From Oscillospiraceae bacterium (lineage in GTDB: Bacteria > Bacillota > Clostridia > Oscillospirales > CAG-272), in contig SVQN01000014.1 in assembly GCA_015065295.1 (NCBI GenBank), positions 1 to 47,394 of the forward strand: 47,394 nt of DNA, read 5' to 3'. Of the stretch, positions 17,766-25,675 are shown piece after piece; positions within the stretch are counted from its first letter, which is position 1, and each line of letters starts with the position of its first letter. Below the pieces are notes generated by a model. That model had not been told where the DNA came from. It was given only the letters and a program-made list of their open reading frames with translations, and did no database searches. The translations under genes were made by a program, and so were the position numbers.

Positions 17766-19127
17766 ATGAAAAATCTGAAAGTGATGCTTTGGTTTGATGT
17801 GGAGGACTTCATCACGCCGGAAGCGGACGACGCGCTGCTGGCTTTGATTCGCATGATGGATTCTCTCGGAATCCGCGGCTCCTTCAAAATTGTCGGAGAA
17901 AAAGCGCGGGTAATGAAGGAACGCGGACGTACCGATATTTTTGAAAAACTCGCGGGACACGAAATCTGCTATCATACGGAAAGTCACAGCGTTCATCCCA
18001 CGCAGACGGAATATCTGCATGACAAAGGCTTTGCGGACGGGGTTCTCGAATTCGAACGCCGGGAACGGACGGGCTTTCTGGATGTGCAGGACATCTGCGG
18101 CCAGTTTCCGACCAGCTACGGTCAGCCGGGAGCAAGCTGGGTGCCGCAGGTATTTCCGGTACTGAGAAAATGGGGCGTTCCCACCTATGTGGACAGCCAT
18201 TACCTGCTGTCGGTGAACGAGGAAGCGTTCCGGTACGGCGGCATTCTCAATCTGACGCGGCTGTGGAGTACCATGCGCCTGGAATTCGACGGCGGCGGAC
18301 TGGAAGAGGCGATCGAACAGTTCGATCAGTTCTGCGAACGTGCGGCCGATTTACAGCTTGTCAGCATTTTTTATCATCCGTGTGAATTCTCGTGTACCGA
18401 TTTCTGGGACGGCGTGAACTTCCGCAGAGGGGCAAATCCGCCCAGAGAAGAATGGAAACCGGCTCCGCTGCGTACCCGTGAAGAAATGCAGCGGCGGGTC
18501 GATGTGCTGGGCGAATTCCTGCGGTATACATTGCAGAATCCCGGCGTGGAATACATCACCGCACAGCAGTCGTGCCTTTACGAGAAGACGGACATTTCTC
18601 CGATCACCGGGGACGAGGTGCGGGATATCGCGCGAACATTCACAGAAGGGCCGGATTATTACGTCCGCGGAAGCCGTTCGCTGTGTGCGTCCGAGATTCT
18701 GTCGCTCTTCTCCCGCGATGTACTCGGTCTGCACTGTACGCCCGAACTGTTTTACGGCCCCGAAGCGGATCAGCCGTCCGAAATCCATGGAACGGCAACG
18801 CCGTATGAGCTGGCGAAGGCGGTCTCGGAACAGTATGAACGCGTACTCGGCTACAAACAGCTTCCCGTATGGTATCAGGTAGGAGAAAGCCGCATCAATC
18901 CAGTGGATCTGTTCTGTAACCTCTGCCGTGCTATTGCAGAAGGGATCGGAACGGATCAGGCGATGGAACTTTCGGCCGGTGAAGGAAGACTTGTGCCGGT
19001 GCGCCATGTAAATACCAGCTACGACTGGGCGAAGGACTGGATCATTTTCCCGGACGGACTGGATGCGTCGGAAGTGGTGCGCCACGCGCTGCTCCAGACA
19101 TGGACTCTGAAACCGGCGATCTTCTGA
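17766..19127 (+). CDS. Polysaccharide deacetylase (NodB-like) family protein with unknown C-terminal domain
   Basis: This 453-residue protein starts with WFDVEDF (Asp11, Asp14) and continues to HTESH (residues 70-74), fitting the NodB fold metal site H(S/T)xxH and its catalytic Asp. YGQPGASW takes the place of the usual Arg-Pro loop, and SIFYHPCEF supplies a late His. This barrel covers about residues 1-260. The remaining 190 residues (IRPF-free, with GDEVRDIARTF and WYQVGESRINPVDLF) are not recognised, which makes the protein longer than a minimal deacetylase. No signal peptide is seen, so a cytoplasmic role on imported N-acetyl sugars is possible. AGGAGG lies inside an earlier ATG frame and decides this start. 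Confidence 0.75.
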   Translation: MKNLKVMLWFDVEDFITPEADDALLALIRMMDSLGIRGSFKIVGEKARVMKERGRTDIFEKLAGHEICYHTESHSVHPTQTEYLHDKGFADGVLEFERRERTGFLDVQDICGQFPTSYGQPGASWVPQVFPVLRKWGVPTYVDSHYLLSVNEEAFRYGGILNLTRLWSTMRLEFDGGGLEEAIEQFDQFCERAADLQLVSIFYHPCEFSCTDFWDGVNFRRGANPPREEWKPAPLRTREEMQRRVDVLGEFLRYTLQNPGVEYITAQQSCLYEKTDISPITGDEVRDIARTFTEGPDYYVRGSRSLCASEILSLFSRDVLGLHCTPELFYGPEADQPSEIHGTATPYELAKAVSEQYERVLGYKQLPVWYQVGESRINPVDLFCNLCRAIAEGIGTDQAMELSAGEGRLVPVRHVNTSYDWAKDWIIFPDGLDASEVVRHALLQTWTLKPAIF

Positions 19128-19147
19128 TTGTGATCGAAGAAAATAGC

Positions 19148-19180
19148 AAAAAACTCCGGAGCTGGAATCCGGAGTTTTTT
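19148..19180. terminator. Bidirectional terminator between deacetylase and GH43 genes
   Basis: A 12-bp stem (19148-19159 with 19169-19180) with A-run on the left and T-run on the right, placed between two convergent genes, so it can serve both strands. Confidence 0.9.
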
Positions 19181-19192
19181 CGTTGAGATGGA

Positions 19193-20050
19193 TTACTTGA
19201 CTTCGAGACGGTCGCCCATGTCTGCAAGTTCTACAAAGCAGGGATGTTCCGAACCCGAATTGTTCGGGGAGTGGAAGGTGAGATACAGACGATCCTCGGC
19301 GCGGAAGATCATGCCGTGGCCGCCGTCGTCGGTGATGATGGGTTCCTGATGTTCAAAATCGGTGCCCAGTCTGCCGTTCGCAAATTTTACGGGGAAGACC
19401 GCATAATTTCCGTTGATGAAGGACGACCAGATCATGAACTGTTCACCGGACGCCGAGCGGTACATGAAGGGACCGTCCGTGACATAGTGATCTTCGCCGC
19501 CGATGGAGAGAGCATTGGCACGTCCGGCTTCGGATGCCTTGAAGAGAAGAACGGGCTCGCTTACCGCGCGGGACAGATCCTCGCTCAGTTCCACATAGCA
19601 GATGGTGCCGTCCAGAATCTGGGTATGTTCATGACAGAATACCAGATAAGGCGTTCCTTCCGGACTTACATAGAGGGTTCCGTCCAGGCATTCCCACTCG
19701 GCGGGGGTCAGCACCTGATCGCCGTGGGGCACAAAGGGACCGAGGGGGCTGTCCGAACGGAGAATGTGAGTGGCGCGCAGACCGCATTCCCGGGTGAAGG
19801 TTGCCAGCATATAGTAGGTTCCCTTGTAGATGTGAACTTCGGGGGCCCAGTTGACGCAGCGGTTCAGTCCGAACGCGGCGGAATCGAAGCAGGGGATCGG
19901 ATCGCTCCATGTTTCGAGATCGGTGGAGGTGTAGACGTCAAAGCCGCCGGTTCCCTGACCGAAATGAGCGGCGCGGGTACCGTACATATAGTAGGTTCCG
20001 TCCTGATACACGACAAAGGGGTCGCGGATGTTGATATCAGAGCATTTCAT
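19193..20050 (-). CDS. Glycoside hydrolase family 43-like
   Basis: This 285-residue protein fits one five-bladed propeller: NIRDPFVVYQDGTYYMYGT gives the N-terminal catalytic Asp (Asp10), CVNWAPEVHIYKGTYYML the second blade and YVTDGPFMYR the third. In most GH43 members the second site is Asp (WAPDV) and the third Glu (EGP). Here both are exchanged (WAPEV and DGP), which may mark a less-studied subfamily or altered activity. The start follows AAGGA and removes 27 residues of a longer frame. It has no signal peptide. It is divergent from a solute-binding protein gene with which it shares 120 bases of promoter DNA. Arabinofuranosidase, xylosidase or galactosidase activity is possible. Confidence 0.85.
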   Translation of the reverse strand: MKCSDINIRDPFVVYQDGTYYMYGTRAAHFGQGTGGFDVYTSTDLETWSDPIPCFDSAAFGLNRCVNWAPEVHIYKGTYYMLATFTRECGLRATHILRSDSPLGPFVPHGDQVLTPAEWECLDGTLYVSPEGTPYLVFCHEHTQILDGTICYVELSEDLSRAVSEPVLLFKASEAGRANALSIGGEDHYVTDGPFMYRSASGEQFMIWSSFINGNYAVFPVKFANGRLGTDFEHQEPIITDDGGHGMIFRAEDRLYLTFHSPNNSGSEHPCFVELADMGDRLEVK

Positions 20051-20102
20051 AATGGGGTTCCTTCCTGTTGGATGAGATGGGGATATTATGTCTTCTGAAA
20101 AT

Positions 20103-20131
20103 ATTATACAGGATGCGGGACAAAGTGTCAA
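20103..20131 (-). promoter_or_regulatory. Consensus promoter of the GH43 gene
   Basis: On the minus strand: TTGACA (20131-20126), 17 bases, TATAAT (20108-20103), a perfect match in both boxes. Confidence 0.85.
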
Positions 20132-20171
20132 TCACTGTTTTTTCGGAAGAGACAAAGTCGAATATTTAACA

Positions 20172-20200
20172 TTGACAGATGTTGGATTTTGTGGTACAAT
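20172..20200 (+). promoter_or_regulatory. Promoter of the second orphan solute-binding protein
   Basis: TTGACA (20172-20177), 17 bases, TACAAT (20195-20200). The leader to the start codon is long (about 150 bases) and starts with a possible short frame, so post-initiation control is conceivable. Confidence 0.75.
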
Positions 20201-20357
20201 GTTAATATGCTGCAAAGAAAGCCTCCCATTGTGCCGGATTTTCAGGATTTGTGCTGCTTTTTCAGTTCAAATGTTAAGAAAATTTGGATTGGAGAGTTTT
20301 TATGTTCGGAAACTATTGCGAAAGGCATCCTGTTTCAGATGCCGGAAAGGAAAAATG

Positions 20358-21830
20358 ATGAAACGTACTCTTGCGATGATGATTCTGGCGGCTATGATGC
20401 TGTCCCTGTACTCCTGCTCGGATGGCGGAAGTACCTCTGCGGGCAATGATGCGGCGGTCGGAGCAGACAATTCCGTCGAAGAAACGGAACCGGAAACCAC
20501 ATGGATTGATACCGTTCCGTCCGATGTGAAATTTGACGGCCATACCTTCAACATCGGCTGGTCCACGCCGGATCTGGAGGCGGACGAATGCGCCCCCAAC
20601 CTCGATGATATCACCGGCGATATCGTCGGCGAAGCTGTACGCCAGCGGAACCTTCTGGTGGAAAGCAAGCTGAATATCTCGATCACCTCCAGCCGTATCA
20701 CCGATTCCTGGACGACCGTGCTGACCGATCTGAAGAGCATGGTGCTGGCAGGAGACACGACGTACGACGCGTACGACATCGGTACATGGTTCATGTTCCA
20801 GGCATCCATCAACGGGCTCCTGCACAAGCTGGACGATGTGAAGACGCTTGACCTGTCGAACGAATGGTGGGAACACGAGCTGAACGAAATGAGTGCAATT
20901 GACGGGAAAACGCACTACATGGCCAACGGCATGATTAATTATCTGGATGATTACGGCGTATCCTGTCTCTATTTCAATAAGCCCCTCTGTACGGATCTGG
21001 GGTTGGAGCATCCCTATGAGATGGTACGCAACGGGGAATGGACATACGATAAGTTCATCCAGTATGTAGACGTATCTTCTGCCGATCTGGACGGCAACGG
21101 GGTATTCGATGAAAACGACCGTTACGGTCTGGCGGAAAACAGCGGTCTGCTGTGCCGCATCCTTCCCAGCTTCGGTACGCCGGTCGTCATGTTTGATGAA
21201 GCGGGCGAAGGCATCATCAACCAGTCCGAAAGTTTTTACAATCAGCTTGACCGGGTAATGACCACGCTTCTGGACGCAAATTATCAGCCGATGCTCCTTC
21301 GTGACGGTCCTCTCGGTTATGAAAAGGCAGACACGGTGTTCCCGGGCGGACGTGCGCTGTTCTTCGGCGAAATGGTACGCAATATTACCGGCTTCCGTGA
21401 AAGCATGGAACAGGACTTCGGCGTACTGCCGTACCCGAAGTATACGGAAGAACAGGAACACTATTATTCCTCCTACAATACTGTCTGGGGAACCTCCTAC
21501 GGCATCCCGGTTACCAACATGGAACTGGACCGTACCGGCTGGATTCTCGAAGTGATGGGCTACTACTCTACCGATACGATTTATCCCGCAACCATCGAGA
21601 AGAATATTCTCACGAAAAACGTACGCGACGAAGAATCGGCGGATATGCTGAACATTCTGTTCAATAACAAATTTTATGAACTCGGTCAGTGGGGCACTTC
21701 CGTTTACGGTAATCTGTGTTCCATGGCAAGTACCGGCAACAACAACTTCGCTTCCAGCATGAAGGTGATCTCCAAGGTCAATGCAAAGGAATTCGGGGAA
21801 GTCAAGAATTACTACAATTTCGGCAACTGA
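20358..21830 (+). CDS. Orphan extracellular solute-binding lipoprotein
   Basis: This 490-residue protein has a signal peptide and lipobox (LYSC, Cys20) followed by a Ser/Gly/Glu linker and the binding domain. It shares with its paralogues the segments RQRNLLVESKLNISI, NEWWEHELNEMSAIDGKTHY, DLDGNGVFDENDRYGL (calcium-loop-like), DFGVLPYPKYTEEQ and VRDEESADMLNILF. Two adjacent ATG codons exist; the second fits the AAAGG ribosome binding site better. A much longer frame upstream contains the promoter and is rejected. No permease is nearby. Divergent pairing with GH43 suggests a ligand that yields GH43 substrates. Confidence 0.87.
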   Translation: MKRTLAMMILAAMMLSLYSCSDGGSTSAGNDAAVGADNSVEETEPETTWIDTVPSDVKFDGHTFNIGWSTPDLEADECAPNLDDITGDIVGEAVRQRNLLVESKLNISITSSRITDSWTTVLTDLKSMVLAGDTTYDAYDIGTWFMFQASINGLLHKLDDVKTLDLSNEWWEHELNEMSAIDGKTHYMANGMINYLDDYGVSCLYFNKPLCTDLGLEHPYEMVRNGEWTYDKFIQYVDVSSADLDGNGVFDENDRYGLAENSGLLCRILPSFGTPVVMFDEAGEGIINQSESFYNQLDRVMTTLLDANYQPMLLRDGPLGYEKADTVFPGGRALFFGEMVRNITGFRESMEQDFGVLPYPKYTEEQEHYYSSYNTVWGTSYGIPVTNMELDRTGWILEVMGYYSTDTIYPATIEKNILTKNVRDEESADMLNILFNNKFYELGQWGTSVYGNLCSMASTGNNNFASSMKVISKVNAKEFGEVKNYYNFGN

Positions 21831-21886
21831 TCGGCGGTAACAGAGCCATAAAAGAAGCAGTTGCCGTACGGACAATGGAATAACAG

Positions 21887-21925
21887 GACCTCCTGTGGCA
21901 GATATTTCTGCAGCAGGAGGTCTTT
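21887..21925 (+). terminator. Terminator after the second orphan solute-binding protein
   Basis: A 9-bp stem (21887-21895 with 21914-21922) with a T-containing tail, about 57 bases after the stop. Confidence 0.65.
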
Positions 21926-21944
21926 ATTGGCTGACACCAATGAA

Positions 21945-21972
21945 AAGGAACCTGCGCCGCCGCAGATTCCTT
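21945..21972 (-). terminator. Possible terminator of the aspartylglucosaminidase operon
   Basis: An imperfect 12-bp stem (21945-21956 with 21961-21972, one mismatch) followed on the minus strand by CTTTTCA, about 26 bases after the URO-D-like stop codon. Confidence 0.55.
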
Positions 21973-21997
21973 CCGAAATATTGACAAAAGTCGTCAT

Positions 21998-22963
21998 TTA
22001 TCCCTTGTAATGACGGTATTTTTCCACCGCGTCGAGCACCGCCGCCATGTTTTCCAGCGGGTCGCCGTGGTCGAATTCAATGCTCAGTCCAAGGCCGCCT
22101 TCCGGCATATACAGCGATTCCACGCATTCCGCGACATGGTCGTGCAGCTGGGAAACCGTTCCGAACGGGAAGAGCTGACGGTCAAGGTCGAGGTTGATCG
22201 GGATGATCCGTTCCTGACGGCAGACGCGGACGAGGTTGTCCAGTCCGTTTGCGCGGAACTGCGGGTTGATGCAGTCCACACCGCATTCGACGAGGTCGGG
22301 CATGATTTCGTAAATGCAGCCGTCAGTGTGCATATAGATCAGCTGCGACGGCTTGTATGCCTTGATTAAGCCGTACATTTTGCGGTAACAGGGCTTGAGG
22401 TACTTTCTCCACTTGACCGGGCCGATGGCAAGGCCTTTCTGCATCCCGAGGTCGTCCCCGAAGGAGATCATTTCACCCATGCGGGGAAGAACGGCCGCGA
22501 TCTGGTACAGATTGTATTCGAGAACCTTGTCGATGAGGACGTTGATCGTTTCGCCTTCTTCGGCGAAGTAGAGCATGGCATCCTCAAATCCGCAGAGATC
22601 GAGCAGGCGGAGATACATGAAGCCGTGCGGGAGACGTCCGCCGCGTTCGTCCGGGATTTTCAGGGAATACACGTCCTCTTCGCACTTGACGGGATGTCCC
22701 TTGACGATGGATTCCGCGCCGTCAATTTCGTTTTCCCAGACGCATCCCCATTCGTCGATGTGGGTACCCTTGCGGTAGGTGGGAGCCATATTGTCGATGA
22801 CACGTTCAAGATCGACCTGACGTCCGCCGAAGAACTGCGGATACTGGTCGGTGAGTTTCTGCAAATCCTTCCCGTACTTGAGCCATGCGGCGGGAAGAAT
22901 ATTCACGCCGACCGGAATGGTTTCGGGATGTTCCATGCGGATTGCCTGAATAAGACTGCTCAT
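21998..22963 (-). CDS. URO-D superfamily protein (second copy in the window)
   Basis: This 321-residue protein has the URO-D barrel layout: MISFGDDLGMQKGLAIGP near the middle and LIYMHTDGCIYEIMPDLVECGVDCINPQ toward the C-terminus. The zinc His-x-Cys is altered (HTDGC), and the C-terminal loop (EFDHGDPLEN) lacks the third cysteine seen in MtaA-type methyltransferases, so catalysis may differ from both HemE and MtaA. AAGGAGG lies directly before the ATG. It is the third gene of an operon with aspartylglucosaminidase and the CBM9-like protein, 18 bases after the latter. It is clearly related to the protein at 1660-2676. Function unknown. Confidence 0.78.
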   Translation of the reverse strand: MSSLIQAIRMEHPETIPVGVNILPAAWLKYGKDLQKLTDQYPQFFGGRQVDLERVIDNMAPTYRKGTHIDEWGCVWENEIDGAESIVKGHPVKCEEDVYSLKIPDERGGRLPHGFMYLRLLDLCGFEDAMLYFAEEGETINVLIDKVLEYNLYQIAAVLPRMGEMISFGDDLGMQKGLAIGPVKWRKYLKPCYRKMYGLIKAYKPSQLIYMHTDGCIYEIMPDLVECGVDCINPQFRANGLDNLVRVCRQERIIPINLDLDRQLFPFGTVSQLHDHVAECVESLYMPEGGLGLSIEFDHGDPLENMAAVLDAVEKYRHYKG

Positions 22964-22981
22964 AGGTGAACCTCCTTGAAA

Positions 22982-24031
22982 TTACTGCTGTGCGAACCAG
23001 TCGCCCGCCCAGACGAAGCCGTCCTGATTGATGTGGTACACGGTTCCGTTCCACGTCAGCATACCTTCGAACATACTGGGTGTTACATACGCCTTTACGC
23101 CCCATTTTTCCGCTTCTTCGCCGAGAAGTGCCGCCGCGTCGGGAGTGAATTCGCCGTGTTCGCAGCAGTATGCGTGTTCGCGGTAGTACAGACGGCGGAG
23201 AACCAGCTTTGCTTCGTCCGCATCCGGAAGAGGATAGTCTTCGCCGGCTTCCGTGAAGATCAGGTAGCCCCACATTTCCGGAACGTGCGCGTCGTAGATT
23301 CCGGTGGGTGCCCAGAGCCAGTTGTGTTCCGGCAGGCATTCGCCCGTCGCGGGATCGGTACGCTTGACGTACTTGCCGTCCACGATGTCCACTTCCCATT
23401 CCACGCGGGAGAAGGTCATGCGCCAGATTTCGCCGACATCGGGTGCAAACTTTTCGGGATAGCACTTGTCCTGTCCGCATTCACGGAGGGAGAACCACGG
23501 AATCTTGACTTCCAGACTCCAGCTCTTGTTATCCGCGTTCGGATTGTTCAGTTCGCCGTCGATTTTGACCGCGCTTTCCAGACCGTGTACGTCCCATCCG
23601 ATGATCCGGCGGACACAGTCGCGCTGCGGACGTTCCATGAGGAGGTCCCACATCGTGTTGGCGGCGTTCATTTCCAGTTCGTAGTAACGGTGGGACGAAT
23701 CCTGCGGTGCAAGGAAGATTTCGAAGTCATTGTCCTGGAAAATGACCTCGTCGCGTCCCATGACGGTCGCCCAGATCGTATTGTCCTGAAGTTCCGCGCC
23801 GACGTAAATCGCTTCTTCGTCCCACAGAACCTTCACGCGGGTCTTCTTCCACGGTCTCGGGAAGGAATCGCCTTCGATATCGTGGAAATCGTCCATCCAT
23901 TCACCGGTCTGCCAGAACGGTTTGCTCAGGTCGCCGTCCAGCTTGCCGGGTTTGCCGACCGCGCGGTAACTGCGGCATACCGGAGGATTGCAGGGGATTT
24001 TGGGTTCTTTAACGCGATGATTACCTTTCAT
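22982..24031 (-). CDS. CBM9/DOMON-like carbohydrate-binding protein
   Basis: This 349-residue protein starts with a CBM9-like beta-sandwich: GKLDGDLSKPFWQTGEW, then VKVLWDEEAIYVGAELQD, FQDNDFEIFLAPQDSSHRYYELEMNA and the closing EVKIPWFSLRE and WRMTFSRVEW. The last 80 residues form a separate small domain. CBM9-like modules usually belong to secreted multi-domain enzymes; here there is no signal peptide and no catalytic domain, so it is a stand-alone intracellular protein of unknown role. The start is set by GGAG and overlaps the end of the aspartylglucosaminidase gene by 11 bases, which argues for coupling. Confidence 0.72.
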   Translation of the reverse strand: MKGNHRVKEPKIPCNPPVCRSYRAVGKPGKLDGDLSKPFWQTGEWMDDFHDIEGDSFPRPWKKTRVKVLWDEEAIYVGAELQDNTIWATVMGRDEVIFQDNDFEIFLAPQDSSHRYYELEMNAANTMWDLLMERPQRDCVRRIIGWDVHGLESAVKIDGELNNPNADNKSWSLEVKIPWFSLRECGQDKCYPEKFAPDVGEIWRMTFSRVEWEVDIVDGKYVKRTDPATGECLPEHNWLWAPTGIYDAHVPEMWGYLIFTEAGEDYPLPDADEAKLVLRRLYYREHAYCCEHGEFTPDAAALLGEEAEKWGVKAYVTPSMFEGMLTWNGTVYHINQDGFVWAGDWFAQQ

Positions 24032-24929
24032 AACCAGCCACTCCATCTATAAATGTATTTCCGGCATCTTTGTCAAGCACCGGTTCTTTTTCGAGAACAA
24101 GGGGGGCATCCATGCCTTCCTTGATATAGGCGTAGGAGAATTCCCGATGATTGCACGCGGCGGCACATTCGCCCTTGGCATTCATGCAGACCAGCGCGAT
24201 GCAGTCCGGCTTTCCGCCGTGACGGACAATCGTTTCATGCGCGGTACGGACGACCGTCGTCACCGCTTCCTCGGGGGACATTCCGGCGGCCATCAGGCTG
24301 ACACAGCGGAAGCTGCAGCAGGTACGCATGATATCTTCGCCCCAGCCGGTCGCACACGCGCCGCCCACACCGGATTCCGCATAAAATCCGCTGCCGATGA
24401 TCGGCGAATCGCCGACACGGCCGCAGAGCTTCATGTTTGCTCCGCTGGTGGAGGTAGCGACAGCCATGCTGCCGTGTTCGTCCAGTGCAATTGCGCCGAT
24501 GGTATCGTGACCGATACCGGCCGCCTTGCGCCAGTTTTCACGCGCGGTTTCCGTAATCAGGTCTTCCATCGCGGATTCGGGAATGCCCATCTTCCGTGCG
24601 AATTCCTCGGCACCCTCTCCCACCAGAATATTATGGCGGGTCTTGTCCATCAGCGCGCGGGCGATGTCCACCGGATGTTCAAATCCGCGAACCGCGCAGA
24701 CCGCGCCGGTTTTCAGGGTATCGCCGTCCATAACGGCAGCGTCAAGCGCAAGTTCACCCTTCTCGTTCAGGAATCCGCCGCGTCCGACGCAGTCCACCTC
24801 CGGATTGCTCTCCACGCGGTGAATACCTTCGATCACCGCATCCATCGCGCGTCCGCCGGACTTCAGAAGTTCCGCACCGGCTTCGGCTGCCTGGCTGGAA
24901 AACGCCCATGTCGAAATAAAACTCCACAT
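24021..24929 (-). CDS. N4-(beta-N-acetylglucosaminyl)-L-asparaginase (aspartylglucosaminidase family)
   Basis: This 302-residue Ntn hydrolase is of the aspartylglucosaminidase/isoaspartyl peptidase family. The self-cleavage site is GHDTIGAIALD, with Thr143 becoming the N-terminal nucleophile of the beta chain; GRVGDSPIIGSGFYA and GGACATGWGEDIMR are the substrate-pocket motifs. The HDT-IG context and the conserved N-terminal GGRAMDAVIEGI resemble glycosylasparaginases more than plant-type asparaginases. It would split GlcNAc from Asn after N-glycans are trimmed. It lacks a signal peptide. It is the first gene of a three-gene operon with CBM9-like and URO-D-like proteins. Isoaspartyl peptidase activity remains possible. 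Confidence 0.87.
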   Translation of the reverse strand: MWSFISTWAFSSQAAEAGAELLKSGGRAMDAVIEGIHRVESNPEVDCVGRGGFLNEKGELALDAAVMDGDTLKTGAVCAVRGFEHPVDIARALMDKTRHNILVGEGAEEFARKMGIPESAMEDLITETARENWRKAAGIGHDTIGAIALDEHGSMAVATSTSGANMKLCGRVGDSPIIGSGFYAESGVGGACATGWGEDIMRTCCSFRCVSLMAAGMSPEEAVTTVVRTAHETIVRHGGKPDCIALVCMNAKGECAAACNHREFSYAYIKEGMDAPLVLEKEPVLDKDAGNTFIDGVAGYER

Positions 24930-24950
24930 AACTTTTTCTATCCCTCTCTG

Positions 24951-24979
24951 TTTATACAGGCTGTAAATTCAAAGATCAA
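24951..24979 (-). promoter_or_regulatory. Likely promoter of the aspartylglucosaminidase operon
   Basis: On the minus strand: TTGATC (24979-24974), 17 bases, TATAAA (24956-24951), just after the DUF212 stop codon and about 20 bases before the start codon. Confidence 0.55.
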
Positions 24980-24994
24980 ACTTGTTTCCCTGCG

Positions 24995-25456
24995 TTACCC
25001 CAGCAGATAGTTCATAAGAAACGCATTCGCACCGCCGAGGAAAACGCCCGCAAACACCTGAATCGGCGTGTGTCCTACAAATTCCTTCAGCTTGACTTCC
25101 GGCAGGTCCTGCGAAGTAAAAATTTCAAACGCTTCCACAAGGTCGTTCAGCAGAACCGCCTGCTTGCCGGTTTCCAGACGTACGCCCATCGCGTCATGGC
25201 AGACCACCGTGGCAAACAGAAACGTCAGCGCGAATTCAAACGAAGCCGTCCCGAACTGAAGACCGGTCATCACCATCAGCGAGGTAACGGTCGCCGAATG
25301 ACCGCTGGGCATCCCGCCGTCTCCCATCAGACGTCCGAAATCGATTTTTTTATTGATAATCGCGTGGATAATCGTTTTTAACACCTGTGCGATCAGCCAC
25401 GACGATATTCCCGTGACGAGAAATGGATTGGTAATCATATCGTAGAACCAGTTCAT
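24995..25456 (-). CDS. DUF212 (YuiD-like) divergent PAP2 family membrane protein
   Basis: This 153-residue membrane protein has the family signature GDGGMPSGHSATVTSL (about residues 46-60) and HTPIQVFAGVFLG (129-141), with two to three hydrophobic helices. These His/Ser motifs resemble the phosphatase site of PAP2 and vanadium haloperoxidases. The family is widespread in Bacillota and chloroplasts, and its reaction is not established. An AAGGGA ribosome binding site and a perfect -35 box precede it. It is probably a housekeeping gene and not part of the sugar system around it. Confidence 0.9.
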   Translation of the reverse strand: MNWFYDMITNPFLVTGISSWLIAQVLKTIIHAIINKKIDFGRLMGDGGMPSGHSATVTSLMVMTGLQFGTASFEFALTFLFATVVCHDAMGVRLETGKQAVLLNDLVEAFEIFTSQDLPEVKLKEFVGHTPIQVFAGVFLGGANAFLMNYLLG

Positions 25457-25502
25457 AAATGTTCCCTTCCGCTCTTCCGCAGTTGCTTTTTTGAATACCT
25501 AT

Positions 25503-25531
25503 ATCATATCACATATTGCAGGATTTGTCAA
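25503..25531 (-). promoter_or_regulatory. Promoter of the DUF212 gene
   Basis: On the minus strand: TTGACA (25531-25526), 17 bases, TATGAT (25508-25503), about 45 bases before the start codon. Confidence 0.75.
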
Positions 25532-25614
25532 AGAAAAATGCAGAATCCACGAGAGCAAGTTTGTCCAAATCTCCCCGTTTCATGATCCGCCGGCGGGGAT
25601 TTTCTCTTTGTCTC

Positions 25615-25643
25615 TTGTGCTTCCCCGAAAAGTATGGTATAAT
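25615..25643 (+). promoter_or_regulatory. Promoter of the GntR regulator
   Basis: TATAAT at 25638-25643, preceded at 16-17 bases by a TTGTG-type -35 box. A GGAG ribosome binding site stands ten bases before the ATG that follows. Confidence 0.65.
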
Positions 25644-25675
25644 AAATTCAAATTTTGCAGCGGAGTGATGATATA

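Noticed and set aside
20189-20449. Short frame in the leader of the second orphan solute-binding protein
   Set aside because: No ribosome binding site, overlaps the signal-peptide region of the real gene and shows no recognisable similarity. A leader-peptide role cannot be excluded but is not supported.
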